Assembly (NCBI RefSeq): GCF_947172395.1 | Contig: NC_069093.1 | Location: 11,381,561-11,445,560, forward strand | Direction: 5' to 3' | Source: Bicyclus anynana | Lineage: Eukaryota; Arthropoda; Insecta; Lepidoptera; Nymphalidae | DNA length: 64,000 nucleotides | In this document: in pieces, positions 48,547 to 60,572 of the stretch | How positions within the stretch are numbered: position 1 is the first letter of the stretch | Layout of the letters: each line of letters starts with the position of its first letter | The notes under the pieces: model-generated | Seen by the model: the letters and a program-made list of their open reading frames with translations, nothing else | Database searches by the model: none | Told to the model about the DNA's origin: nothing | Program-made: the position numbers and the translations under genes

Positions 48547-48762
48547 AATTCCTCCTATACCTGTCTACGACTATTACATATGTTTTGCAATTTCTCCTGT
48601 ACCTACCTACAACTATTACATATATTTAGCAATTCCTCCTGTACCTACCTACAACTATTACATACATTTTGCAGTTCCTCCTCTACCTACCTACAACTAT
48701 CACATACATTTTGCAATTCCTCATGTACCTACTACTTACAACTATTACATACATTTTGCACG
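48547..48762 (+). repeat. Minisatellite, period 42, five units
   Basis: The unit has ATTCCTCCTGTACCTACCTA and CAACTATTACATACATTTTGC. Five units with few changes; the last has three extra bases, so the plus-strand frame stays open through 48424-48792. No start context or domain argues for a gene. Confidence 0.92.
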
Positions 48763-48934
48763 ACATGTCACCCTATCAAGAACAGGAAGTAACGATTATG
48801 TTAATTTTAATTATCATGGTACACAATATATTTATAGCTACTTATTATTTTTCAAGGTTGCCAAAATTAAACTACATTTCATAATTAAACTGGCCAACGC
48901 CCGCAACTCCGTTCGTGTGGATTTATTTCTCTAA

Positions 48935-49077
48935 CAGCCAGTTTCTTCATGTAAAGCTAAATTAACAACAGTAAAAGTAGTAAGTAGTAAAGAAGACTTT
49001 ACTTTTCAGTGAATAAGACCGTCACTTTTGATTTATGACGTTACTTTGACTGTTACTTGCGATGAAGAAACTGGCCG
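48935..49077. mobile_element. 143-bp PIF/Harbinger-like MITE, TAA duplication
   Basis: Ends CAGCCAGTTTCTTCATG and (reverse complement) CGGCCAGTTTCTTCATC; TAA at 48932-48934 and 49078-49080. A 3-bp TWA duplication is the known mark of PIF/Harbinger. It sits inside a diverged repeat H copy whose start (AACGCCCGCAACTCCG, 48896) and middle (CAAATTTCATCAAAATCGGT, 49086) lie on opposite sides. Confidence 0.72.
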
Positions 49078-49728
49078 TAAGTATACCAAATTTCATCAAA
49101 ATCGGTTAAGTGAATTATCCATGAAAAGGTAAATAAATGAGCTTTTACTTTGACTAACACAGGGAAAGTCTCTTGCCTACTTTCTCATAGATAGTTAAGC
49201 CATAAAAAAGGTTAATACATAAGATTAAATATAAAAGTATCTACCATAATCTACCTACGGGTTAAAATTAAATAAATTAAAATGATTATAGTCGTGAAGT
49301 TTATACTCGTATTTTATTTTTATGTCAGCTATTACATCGACTAAACTATTATATTATTTTACATAATAGTGTAATATACAAACTGCAAAAAATGTAAAAA
49401 TTATTCACATAATGGTGGAACTTTAAGTTTTTTTCCGACCATCAGAGGAAGCTAAATCGAGTAAATTAAATAACATTAGCTGTCCATAAGAAATAAGAAA
49501 ATTAATAGCCGGTATTATGCTGAAGATGACAAGACAATTTCCGTAATAAATAAGTGCATAATAATGCGCATAAATCAACATGGGCGCCGCACGAATTCTT
49601 ATAATGAACTAATCCCTACTAATATTAAAAACGCGAAAGTTTATAAGGACATTGTACATAGATGTTTGTTTACACTTTATCACAAAACTACTTAATGGAT
49701 TTGACTGAAATATGGAATAGATAGGACG

Positions 49729-49940
49729 AAGAACCGATGGACGTTAGGTTACAAGGTGCTGGAATGACGACCTCGCATAAAGCGCAGTGTTGGTCGAGCA
49801 CCACCAGGTGGACTGACGACATCAAGCGATTCGCAGGGATTCGCTGGATGCAGGCGGCTCAGTATCGTGATGTTTGGAAGTCCCTACAAATGGCCTATGT
49901 CCTGCAGTGGTCGTCCATCGGCTGGTAAGATGATGATGGA
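49729..49940 (+). pseudogene. RTE-like LINE 3' fragment
   Basis: Same C-terminal tail as at 32.8 kb, in plus orientation: TTRWTDDIKRFAGIRWMQAAQYRD, then QMAYVLQWSSIGW, followed by TGATGATG. The preceding part is out of frame. Only about 65 codons remain. Confidence 0.75.
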
Positions 49941-49993
49941 ACCTATACACAGTGTTAAAATGTAGATATACCTATATAATGTAGATGTTTTTT

Positions 49994-50311
49994 GACGGCC
50001 TCCGTGGCGCAGTGGTATGCGCGGTGGATTTACAAGACGGAGGTCCTGGGTTCGATCCCCAGCTGGGCAGATTGAGATTTTCTTAATTTGTCCAGGTCTA
50101 GGCTGGTGGGAGGCTTAAGCCGTGGCTAGTTACCACCCTACCGGCAAAGACGTACCGCCAAGCGATTTAGCGTTCCGGTACGATGCCATGTAGAAACCGA
50201 AAGGGGTGTGGATTTTCATCCTCCTCCTAACAAGTTAGCCCGCTTCCATCTTAGACTACATCATCACTTACCATCAGGTGAGATTGTAGTCAAGGGCTAA
50301 CTTGTACAGAA

Positions 50312-50340
<29 letters not shown>
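49994..50340 (+). repeat. SINE A, full length, youngest copy
   Basis: Intact head (GACGGCCTCCGTGGCGCAGT, GGTTCGATCCCC) and an uninterrupted A-run of about 30 at 50311-50340. The pure long tail marks this as the most recent SINE A insertion here. Confidence 0.94.
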
Positions 50341-50343
<3 letters not shown>

Positions 50344-50385
50344 ACCTATATCTTAACACGGTGGAATTTTTTTTGAGATAATAGT

Positions 50386-50434
50386 AACCATGGAGTTTTA
50401 ACGGGATAAAATATCCCGTTAAAACTCCATGGTT
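50386..50434. repeat. Perfect 23-bp hairpin at a repeat H edge
   Basis: Arms 50386-50408 and 50412-50434, spacer AAA. The right arm (TATCCCGTTAAAACTCCATG) is minus-strand repeat H, which runs on to about 50480; the left arm is an inverted copy of its broken end. Confidence 0.95.
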
Positions 50435-51014
50435 CCCGCGGGATTTGTGAAAAATTGAATATCACGTGGACAATGTCGGACCACAAGGTCCGATCGGGCT
50501 TTAAAATACTTGGCTTTTCTTTCTTCTAAGATATTTTCAGTAAAATTTCTCAGTCTGGAGTTGGGAAATTAGTGATGTACACCCCAATGACTTGGAGAGC
50601 AAGTCAGGCCGTTGGTGTATGTCACTATCGTTACCTTGTGATAGTGGTCGATAAAGAATTTAACATTATCGTCCTAACTCCTAAGCCCGCCAACCTGCAT
50701 TAGGACAGCGTGGTGGATCTCCCACCACCCTTACACTACACTTCCCTAGTCATTCTATAGGTAATGGGCCGTAAAATAGGCTGTATAAAATGATTTTGTT
50801 ACGTCGAAGTTATTTGATCGGCTCAATACTAAAATGTAACAACATCTTAAATATAATACACATTACAATCATTACTTCCTCTAGCACTAGACAGTTTACA
50901 TTTCTGGTAAATTTCAGGAAATTCAAGACACTGAACAGAACTTTCTATATGTTATAAATTATACGATGGTGCAATTTCATAACTAGGTTAACTTTAAAAG
51001 TAAATATTAGCGCA

Positions 51015-51137
51015 TTTGCCCCGTTACTCCAGTGGTTAACTTATGTGTCTTGGGATTGGAGTTCCTGGGTCGGGCTATGAAATTAAATATTGAGATTTTT
51101 CTTCTATCAAAAAATTTTCAAGTGCTAAGTTGGAAAG
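51015..51137 (+). repeat. SINE D copy, cut by SINE A
   Basis: Head GCCCCGTTACTCCAGTGGTT, then TTCCTGGGTCGGGCTATGAA and GTGCTAAGTTGGAAAG, where the minus-strand SINE A begins. Confidence 0.7.
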
Positions 51138-51446
51138 TTTTTTTTTATTACCTATTATTCTCTACAAGATTGCCCTTGACTACAATTTCACCTGCAGGCA
51201 AGTGATGACGCAATCTTAAGATGGAAGCGAGTTAGCTAATTTGTTAGGAGTAAGATAAAAATTTTCTTACACGACATTCTACCGGAACGCTAAGTCGCTT
51301 GTCGGTACGTCTTTGCCGGTAGGGTGGCTAGCTAACTAGCCAGACCTGGACCAATTAAGAAAACCTCAATCGGCCCAACCAGGAATCGAACCCAGATCCT
51401 CTGACTTATTAATCCACCGCGCACACCACTGCGCCACGGAGGCCGT
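51138..51446 (-). repeat. SINE A, full length, inserted in SINE D
   Basis: T-run at 51138 and head ending GGAGGCCGT at 51446. Left side abuts a SINE D copy. Confidence 0.87.
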
Positions 51447-51589
51447 GACATGGTGGTGTTACCTCAGACACCACGGCATGTTATCGGGTAAAGAGTCAAG
51501 CATTATCGCAGCGTAGTAGGACTAAGCTCTATATCCCATTTTCTATAAAAACGAAAGTCTGGTCCTATCCTTAAGTCGTGTTCCTCACA

Positions 51590-51960
51590 TCTAAAGGTCG
51601 TGACCACCTCCATCCTTGACTTTAAGCGTTATTCATGCCATCTTGTCCTGTCTTCGGCGACCTGGAGAGCATTATAGATCGTGGAGAGAAGTGTTATGCG
51701 GATCTGCCCCCGCAGCCAAGTGGTACGTCGATTCTCTTTCTACGATCGCAAAGGCTTCGAAAACTAAAAAATGTATGTGAATGACATTTGCTATCGACAG
51801 GTCACGTGATCAAGATCTGTCATTCCCATACATTTTCAAAACGTTTGCGATCGTAGAAAGAGAATCGACGTGCCACTTGGACTGATCAGACCAACGCATC
51901 GGGCTGAGGCCACGCTCTTTCGTTCCACTTTCCTAGTGACCATCAGTGGGACATTAAAAT
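51590..51960 (-). pseudogene. LINE 3' remnant interrupted by a MITE
   Basis: The minus strand near 51690-51635 reads IYNALQVAEDRTRWHE, the short C-terminal motif that ends many LINE reverse-transcriptase proteins. The remnant continues beyond 51885 and is split by a fold-back element at 51716-51882. Confidence 0.45.
51716..51882. mobile_element. Repeat J: fold-back MITE
   Basis: CAAGTGGTACGTCGATTCTC at the left and its inverted partner at the right (GAGAATCGACGTGCCACTTG), arms continuing through TTTCTACGATCGCAAA to GTATGGGAATGACA. Inserted in a LINE 3' remnant. Confidence 0.8.
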
Positions 51961-52703
51961 ATAATAAAAATTAAAAAGATACTTATGGGTAAATAGTAAA
52001 ACATTTCTTATTAGAAAGAACAAAGTTGGAATGGAATATAAACAGATTAGGGCAAAATCCCAACTAGTAATTCATAATCATCATCATCATCTCGTCGCCA
52101 GCCTATTGGAGCTTAGAGCCAGCACGCTGCTGCAATGTGATTTGACGATGTTTAGAGTTTGACTCAGGAATGATCCAATCAAATTTTAATGATAATGATC
52201 TGGACCCATGGCTTAACAAGCTCAAAAAATACCTTACTTCCCGTATTTATTTTCTGCAAACAGTGTTAATAACAATGAAGATCAGACATCTGGAAAAGAT
52301 TACCTAAAGGTAATAAAAGTGCATACTTATTGTATTAGAGTACACAAATGCATAACCGTAGGGTAACTATGCGTTTGTATTTTCCCAGACTATTTACTCT
52401 AATTAAACTTAAAGAAGTTCGTTTGTTTTAAAGCTAAAACTCATTTTAACACATTAGTAGTTTAAACTAAATTCTAAATTGGTCTAAAGACAATGTGTTT
52501 ATCAAGATTCAATATCAATTTATTGTATATTACCCAATATCTATCTACTAACAATAAATTAAAAATTTAATAAAATTCGTACTAAATTGAATTTTTCAAT
52601 AAAATTGCCTTTTTCTTGTTTTCGTGTAAAAAATTATGTTAAATATACATTTGGGTTTTACTGAATTGCTGTACGTGACTTGTGAATGTTTACGTTATGT
52701 ATT

Positions 52704-52939
52704 ACTAGCGGACGTCCGCGACATCGTCCGCGTGGAATTCCGTTTTCACAAATCCCGCGGGAACCATGGATATTTCCTGGATGAAAAGTATACGTGTTAA
52801 TTCAGAGTAAAATCTATTTCCATTCCAAATTTCAACCAAATCGCTTCAGTAGCCGCAGCGTAAAAGAGGAACAAACATATTACACAGTTACACACTTTCA
52901 CACTTACACACAAACTTTCGCCTTTATAATATTAGTGTG
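52704..52939 (+). repeat. Repeat H
   Basis: ACTAGCGGACGTCCGCGACA to TATAATATTAGTGTGAT, with an added piece containing repeated TTACACA/TTTCACA words near 52880-52910. Confidence 0.85.
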
Positions 52940-53275
52940 ATACGTATTACTTAAAATCGTGTCCTGAATTCATGATTGTTTATGGTAACCCTAAGCACGA
53001 GTAAATGACTTGGGAGAAAGGTAAATCCCATCCAGATGTTTTCATCATGAAAGCAAATGAAGCAATAAATTATAACAATATTGCAGTTCCGAGTGAAAAT
53101 GCGCCCCAACCCCTTTATTTGCTGAACATCTGGTGCAAACCCATTAGTTACTGCCGGCTTCGCTGAAACGGTTAATACCTATTACCTACCTACTGCTACT
53201 ACCTAGGTAGGTACTTTGTACCGTTAACTGTAAAATACCAAGTTAAAATTAAATATGAACTAATAATTTTTGTTT

Positions 53276-53430
53276 TGGCTGGTGGGAGGCTTCGGCTGTG
53301 GCCAGTTACCCTACCGGCATAGACGTACCGCCAAGCGATTTAGCGTTCCGGTACGATGTCGTGTAGAAACCGAACGTGATTTTCATCCTCCTAACAAGTA
53401 AGCCCGCTTCCATCTTCGATTGTAGTCAAG
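53276..53430 (+). repeat. SINE A fragment (body)
   Basis: GGCTGGTGGGAGGCTTCGGC through TTGTAGTCAAG; head and tail both missing. Confidence 0.8.
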
Positions 53431-53447
53431 GCACAGAAAACACCGTT

Positions 53448-53594
53448 TCCTTCCTTCACCGTTTGAGACACGTGATATTTAATATCATAAAAATTATGAA
53501 CACTGAAAAGTTGGAGGTGCATGCCCCGGACCGGATTCGATCCTACGACCTCCGAATCGAAGGCAGTAGTCGTATCCACTGGGTTAACACGGCT
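53448..53594 (-). repeat. SINE B fragment (head half)
   Basis: CCTTCACCGTTTGAGACACG to the tRNA-like head (GGTTAACACGGC at the right end). Lies between two SINE A pieces of opposite direction. Confidence 0.82.
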
Positions 53595-53603
53595 CATAAT
53601 ATA

Positions 53604-53923
53604 TTTTTTTATTCTTTACAAGTTAGCCCTTGACTACTTGTACATGTGTTTTCTGTGCCCTGACTACAATGAAAGATGGAAGCAGGCTAACTTGTTAGGA
53701 GTAGAATGAAAATCACGTTCGGTTTCTACGCGACATCGTACCGGAACGCTAAATCGCTTGGCGGTACGTCTTTGTCGTTAGGGTTGTAACTAGCCACGGC
53801 CGAAGTCTCTCTCCAGCCAGACCCGGACCAATTAAGAAAATCTCAATCTGCCTAGTCGGGAATCGAACCCAGGACCTCCGTCTTGTAAATCCACTGCGCA
53901 TACCACTGCGCCACGGAGGCCGT
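53604..53923 (-). repeat. SINE A, full length with internal rearrangement
   Basis: T-run at 53604 and head at 53923. Near 53630-53670 the body has an unexpected piece (ACATGTGTTTTCTGTGCC) in place of the usual TCACCTGATGGTAAGTGATG. Confidence 0.85.
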
Positions 53924-54185
53924 ACTTAGGTATAACCAACCAATTCATACATTTGACGGACGTAATAAAAGGCACCTATATTGAAAATCCAATATCAAAT
54001 GATTTACACCTGGAGTGTGCGACAATAAACTCAAATCTCAAGCCAAACTAGTTCACTGCCACACTCGGAAACGGAACCACCCTCTCAAATAGCAACCACC
54101 ACTCAACAGCCACAAAAAAAAACCCCGACAAACCGATTCCGAACGAAACTTGGCAGACGAACGTGGGCAAATCAAAATTCAAATC

Positions 54186-54416
54186 AGTCGGCGCTGAGCG
54201 TTCGGAGGGGAAGGTTGTGTCGAATCCATTCCGAAGTGCGGTTACGATATATCGCGTGTTTAATATCGAAATCGATAGATTCGCACAAACAAACAAATAT
54301 TATTATAAAGTCTACCTCATTTATTAGTGGCGATAACTAAGTGTTGTGAATGTTTTAACATTTTTAAAGACAGTTTGTTACAAAAGTAAAATATCAACAA
54401 AACTTTTGCGTGATGG
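54186..54416 (+). promoter_or_regulatory. Possible core promoter and first exon of a host gene
   Basis: An arthropod-type initiator TCAGTC (A at 54186) is followed at exactly +28 to +33 by GGTTGT, which fits the downstream promoter element pattern RGWYVT. No TATA box is seen, as is usual for Inr/DPE promoters. At 54416|54417 there is a strong donor, GATGG|GTAAGT. An ATG (54413) lies four bases before it, and only a very short upstream frame precedes. Everything after is repeat-poor for about 3 kb, like a first intron. Motif content is seen; function is inference. Confidence 0.4.
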
Positions 54417-57400
54417 GTAAGTTTATTGTTTTGACAGTTTAGAACATTGATTTGACAGAACTTTGTAACCTAAAAATTAGAAATAATTCCAGTTGCTAAT
54501 TTAATATTACATGAATTTCTCTATACTTGTATTAAAAAATCCATAATAATTATATTTAATGCAATGTCAACTACTGGAAGATCTTCAAAGATAGTTAAAA
54601 TCACTTACGTGGATTAAATTTTCAGAATTTTATTAATCTTGGGGCAAATATTTCTCAATTGATACCTATAAATAATTAGTTATATCATATAGTTGTCTAA
54701 TAGTTAAAAATATATATATATAAGTTTATTAGCAAATTACCAAGGTAGGTACAGTAGCCATGTTACATTTTCTGTGTAAGAAGTATAGTCCAATTACACG
54801 ACTTTGATACTTTCATTATTTGTTCCAAATATTACAAAGAATTAAGACATGAAAAAAGGCGCTTACAGGCCTATTCACTCACTATCTTTAACGTATGTTA
54901 GTTGACATATAATACGAAATTTACTAATTATACTATTGTTAGTTATTATTATATACTGTTTACTAAATGACTTAGTTGATATGCGGTGCAATAAATGTAT
55001 GTATGTATTATAGCGTTTATCAGAATATGTATCAAAAAATAAAATATTTCAACACATTATATATTTTTAAATTGAAAATTAAGTAATTTCGTAAAATAAC
55101 GTGACTGTTTATTATATTATAGTTTGTCATTAGTATTTATTTTACTCAACCGCGTTTTTGTTTATATGGACATCAAGTAACAATTATATCTAGTCTCTAA
55201 GAAAGAGTTTACTTTGACTTCGATATTTCTTTTCACCTAAAATCACGACCGTGTAAAATTGCCTGGGAATTTGAAATTTGATTTATGCTCTATTATTTAT
55301 GTGGATCATTCGCTATTGACTTAAAGTAAGGCACCAATACCTTTGAAATAATCAACATAAACGTATTGTATCTATAAACTACTTACTAAAGTGTAAAACT
55401 AATCTATAAACAATTTTTGTAAATTTTATTGATTGGACCCAAAAAATTAGTACACTGATTCGTTAGTATTGATATATAATCTGCAGTAATATAATCATTA
55501 TAAGACTGCTGTGTTCCATTATTAGTTATCAAACTTAATAATATAAAACGTTCAAGTCCTGCAATATAGTACTATAGAAAATAAAACCTGTCCAATATCC
55601 TATCAAATATAGGTATGACGCAAAATATTTTAAGGATCATACGCCAGATCTAGCAGTAACATGTCGCGACACGTCGGTAACGTGAACATAAATATAGCGT
55701 AAGTAAGTAAGATATTATATATATTACATAAACACTTTCTTTATTTTCTGCGAAGTATCGATGCGATCTGGATTTTTTTATTTCTAATTAAAAAAAATAC
55801 TGCATACGACAACGTATAGAAATATTTCATAAACATAAGTGAACGTATGTAATAAAATTTCGCAAATCATTAACTTCCCGCTAGCAAATCTACAAGCGTA
55901 CTTTCACGGCACCGGAATAATGTAAAGAGACTTTAAGAGATTAGAATTTAGAACATAATAGTGCGGAGGTGGGCGCGTGGGAACGCTCCCAGAGTTCACG
56001 TGCCCAACACATCAGTTCGCCACAGTAAATCTACCATTAATATGCTAGATTTAGATAAACCTCTCGTTAAGCAGTACGGTTAAAGAAGTCATTAACTCTA
56101 GCGAAACGACTAACGGTTAAGCTTTCACGTATTATTAAAATCAGCATACTATATTATGTATTGTGTTGAATATGTATACCGATTTGTTATAGGTATTGAG
56201 ATTTCCAATGCTACAAGATATTTGACTTTTAACTTAAATGTATCTGCAAAATCTTTTAATGTTTTCCATTAACTTTTATTACGCACGTATACGTATTTTA
56301 TACGTACGAGTATAAAATACGTACACAACAAATCACAATAATTCTCTAATACGTATTAAAGTAAAAATTATTGCAAAATATTTTGTAATTAATCTACAAA
56401 ATATCTATATAAAATTGAATCCGTGTTTCCTAATTCGCAGCCACGGCATCACGCATGTACGGTTGGACCAATATATCTAATTCTTTTTTGTAGTGTTCGT
56501 ATTATCTATAAAAAGATTTTATGAAAAAAATATTAAGGATAATCGCGGATATTTACTTGCGCGGATAATCAGAAAAGTTGCATTTTTATGTATACTATAT
56601 TTTTTTAGTTTTTCACAATGGACTACACGAATGTGACTTTTATATTCATAGTCAAATCAAGTAATTCATGATAAAAGCATTACTGGGTTACTTAACAACA
56701 GATGCAAATTAATTTCAAAATTGCAGTTTTTATTTCTATTATTATAACAGAAAAACCTGTTATTTTAAATATTGTATAAAATTAATTCTCCTTGCATGAT
56801 GTAACAATGCTTGAACTCAAAACAATCTTAACAATACAACTTAATAAAATAATAATATTAAATCAAAGCCATTGAGTATTCAATAGTTTTGACTTTTAAT
56901 AATGAATAATAATGTGGGTTATTGAAATGAGTACTGCGTCGCGTAGGCTCGTGCGCCCGTTTGACGAGACGGCAATAGTGCCTAGTTAGTGGTTCCGGAT
57001 ACGAATCGGACGTGTCGGATGTCGGCGTGACTCACGCGGCGCCCACGTTGGATTCACTGCGCCCACTGGCGCCCAGCCCGCGCAATTCCCGCGGAAAATC
57101 GATTTATTGTTCTATCATAAAATCGATTAATTTTAACTTCATCGAATACTTTATTGTTGGCTGATTGTATAGACTATGAATGAGATGGCACAATGGCTCA
57201 AGCCTTGTGCGTCGCTGTATAATTATATTTCCTTTTTTTCATCAGTGATTAAGTTGCAATTTATAATAAGGTTTGTGATTGTTTTACACGTTGTAACAGT
57301 TGTTAACAATAAATTTAGGCAGTTTATTATTACAATACATTCATCTACATAAAATATAATCTAACGACGCGTTGCCGTTTTCAAAATTAGATATAGATAC

Positions 57401-57694
57401 GCGTTGCTGAGACAGATATAGCTGGCGTCTGCCCCGCGTCTAGGCTATTTAGGTTTTGGCATTGGGCATTTCGCAGTGTCGTGGGAAACTGAGTTGAACG
57501 ACTGCGGGCCGTAGTCCCGCGGGGACAATACGGTGGCCCGCGATGGATTGCGCCGCGAGTTCGACCAGTCGTTCACCGCCGTACCTACATACCGCCCACC
57601 TGCGCGACCTGCTCTTTACCACTGCCCTGTAGGGTGACAATACAACAAATGCACTATAATATTTTTTTAACGTATACCGTGGAAGCGCCTGATT
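54417..57694. other. Repeat-poor stretch, possible first intron
   Basis: Almost no recognisable SINE, LINE or MITE except a repeat N piece at 54872-54935. Two GC-rich patches at 56985-57105 and 57430-57630. No long open frame. Confidence 0.5.
56291..56322. repeat. Hairpin in the repeat-poor 54-59 kb region
   Basis: ACGTATTTTATAC and GTATAAAATACGT around GTACGA; 13-bp perfect stem. Confidence 0.88.
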
Positions 57695-57836
57695 ATTTGA
57701 ACGCGCTAATCTATCGAACTACCAGTTGGATAGTATTTTTTTTGCGTATGTACGATAGCCACACTCATGAGGCTTTGTATGAAATCCTATGCAATTACTT
57801 TTTCACGGAGATAAAGTCCCGGGTGCCTGCTAGCTT
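57695..57836 (-). repeat. Diverged repeat G
   Basis: GAACGCGCTAATCTATCGAA at the left and CCGGGTGCCTGCTAGCTT at the right follow the minus-strand order of the family; the middle is hardly alignable by eye. Confidence 0.45.
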
Positions 57837-58900
57837 ATCTGTGTGTGTAGTTTGTGTGAATTTGTATACATAGTATACATTTTATATATAATATATTTAT
57901 AACTATTATTCTAGCATATGAACATTTCGTGGACACCCTAGCAGTATGCGAACTTACATTGTTATGGCACTTTATAAAGTTATTTTGTTTAAACGCTTTT
58001 GGTAACGTTTACTGCCATTGTAACGTTTTATAGCTTTAATAATTTTAAGATAGTAGCTGTACTGTTCCGATAACTGGGGTCAAGTGGAATCCGTGTCGCT
58101 ATTCACATTTCATATTTTCTACCGATTTCCAAAAAAGAAATTAACATTTTGCTGTAGTTTTCTCTTGTTTTTTGACTATTTTGGTTCATACTGTTTTTGA
58201 TACTTTGTTGTTTTTCAATTCAGATTTAATACTAAAATTCAAAATTAAGATTTTATATTGACTTCAGGATTGTGCTCTGTAAAAACGTGTGTTTAATTTG
58301 GTTTAGTATTTTAAACATTGAATAGCCTCCGGGTTAGGGCTAGCGTGAAAGCTTAAAAGTGGCTAATGGTTATTGATAACGTCGCTGGGGTGTTGGGTGG
58401 CGGTCGATAAACCTGGCCAAGCGCCAAATGACCGGCTCAAATAGAACGACATGTCTACCCTGTACCTACATAGGTAACCAGCAAAACATAACCTTCAATT
58501 TCATTTTAATTAGGCTAGATCGATCTTGAAATTCTATGTGCTATAAATAATGTCTAAAAATGGTATTAGCATATGTTATTTGTTTGATTAAAATTGTGAT
58601 AAGAATATAGAAAACTTCTCTATACTTGACTTAGATCCACCGCGCTCCTCTTATGCGAGTTGGTGGACTTTTCATGTGATAATGTGATAATGTTTTATTT
58701 TGCAACGATCACGTTCACATGATGTCATTGACAATGACCGGGACCGTTGGCATGACCCGTGAAAGGCTTTCCCAGGTGCAACATTAAAACTACTAAAACC
58801 ACCTAATGTAATAGTAGTCGTCGTTTAAAAATTTGAAAAATCCGGACATTTTACTTATAAAGTAAGGAGATTATTAAATTAAAGTAAGGAAAGTAAATAA

Positions 58901-59102
58901 GCCTCAATAGCTCAAAAGTAAGAGCGGTTGGACTCATCACCGAGGGGTGGTCCTCACCCCGTTAGTCGTTCGTTTATTGTCGTACCCGCTCCTAGCACAG
59001 TCTTTCACTAGTCTTTCAGCACTAGTTGGAGGGGAATGGGAATATTGGTCATATTATAAAAAATATGGCAAAAAATTCTTAAAAAAAAAAGGAAAAAAAA
59101 AT
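58901..59102 (+). repeat. SINE E copy
   Basis: tRNA-like head GCCTCAATAGCTCAAAAGTA, then TTGGAGGGGAATGGGAATAT, TGGTCATATT, and an A-rich tail. Related pieces at 14925-15075 and 24608-24700. Confidence 0.75.
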
Positions 59103-59459
59103 GGACTGGTGCGGCACGACATCCACTACGCTAGAGTTCGTCGTATTCTTATCGATAGCGCGATGATGGTCGCGGTCGATAGGCTTGGCTGCTTGCCAGC
59201 CAGCCGCCGCGCCCGCCGCCTTGGCGAGACCGTGTCGCGGACTGCGGGCCATTACTCGTAATCCACCCTCGGAAGTCGCGACGTCGAATGCAAACTCTTT
59301 ACAACTTCCGAATTAAAACTCAAAACATCTCAAGTATCAAGACTACTATAATATACTATAATCTATATTAGTGAACGTTTGCGCTAATTTAATAAGAATA
59401 ATCAGAAGTATCAAGACTTTTCGCACTAGTTATTCTTATTTCGCTATAATAATCTATAT

Positions 59460-59605
59460 TTATAAAGAGGTAAAGTTTGTGGCATTGTAAGGAGTAATCT
59501 CTGGATCTTCCTACTGAACTGGTTTTGATAATTATTTTACCTCTAGAAAGCCACGTTATTTGTGAGTGTCATAGACTATATTGTATCCCCGTGTTCTCAC
59601 AATAA
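59460..59605 (-). repeat. Repeat I fragment
   Basis: AAAGAGGTAAAGTTTGTGGC, GAGTAATCTCTGGATCTTCC, and GTATCCCCGTGTTCTCAC. Confidence 0.7.
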
Positions 59606-60572
59606 GCAACGATTATGAATTCCGTAGACAAACAATGAGAAATCTTCCAAAACAATATTTTGTTGCATTTTAATTTATAAATCTCAAAGATTATTAAATT
59701 ATAGTGATAGAGTGATGACAAATGATTCTATAGCAGTGCTTATCTATTCTAAACCGTTATACCTACCTACTAGTCTAGTCCATACTTTATGTTTAGATTA
59801 TAATTATAATTTCTGAAAGTAATAGATACCTAGGTAAGTAGGTACTTACCTATCTAGATGAATTAAATTAAATAACACTATATTTTTTTAGCGTAACTGA
59901 AAATTTATTTACTAATTAGGTAGGTACCTAGGTATAATTCTTTCTAATGTAGTAAAACGTTTAATTAATATGATATTGTTTTAATTAGGTTTCACACGCT
60001 ATGTTATAAGATGCCTATCATCACAAATTCACCGTTTGTTTTAGAAAAAGTAGGTTCCTACCTACAATTAGGTAGGTAGATACAATTATAATTTTATAAT
60101 TTCGAAAAAAAACGGGCGGCGTCTTTGATGGTTTTCTGAGATTTTTTAGGGGCATGGGATGTGCATTAAAAAAAAAAGAAAAACGAAATGCAAAACACGT
60201 ACATAAGTCTGTAGCTCTTATTTGCTTTGCTCAACAATAATCTAAGGAAAGCTTGGCAACTTCGTTCGCTCGCGATGGTCCGCGGGGCCGTGGGGCGTAT
60301 AGCGATGAATGAAAAACCCACGACTGATACGCCTCTCTTCCTCGCACGCACAATTTCACACCCGCTCAGTTTTTCTCCCCCGTCGCTCGCATATCATGGC
60401 AGTGTCATCAACAAACTTGCCAGACTTATAAAATATATATTATAGGCTGCCTATCTTTAAGATCGGACGTATTAAAGTAATTGCTACAAAAACAGAAAAA
60501 CTAATTAAAGACTGACGCTGTCGTGGGCGTTCTTTAGTTAAATGAAAAAAATTGTGCGTCTCGGGACGCTCG

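Noticed and set aside
48547..48762. CRISPR-like array
   Set aside because: The units are contiguous 42-bp repeats without spacers, in a eukaryotic context.
59765..60085. Runs of TAGGTAGGTA / ACCTACCTA that recall the insect telomere repeat
   Set aside because: The unit is TAGG/ACCTAC-like, interrupted, in both directions; the telomere unit TTAGG in tandem is not present. It is simple-sequence DNA.
60227..60445. 72-codon ORF near 60.3 kb as a gene
   Set aside because: Translation is without domain, and an antisense frame of similar length is equally open.
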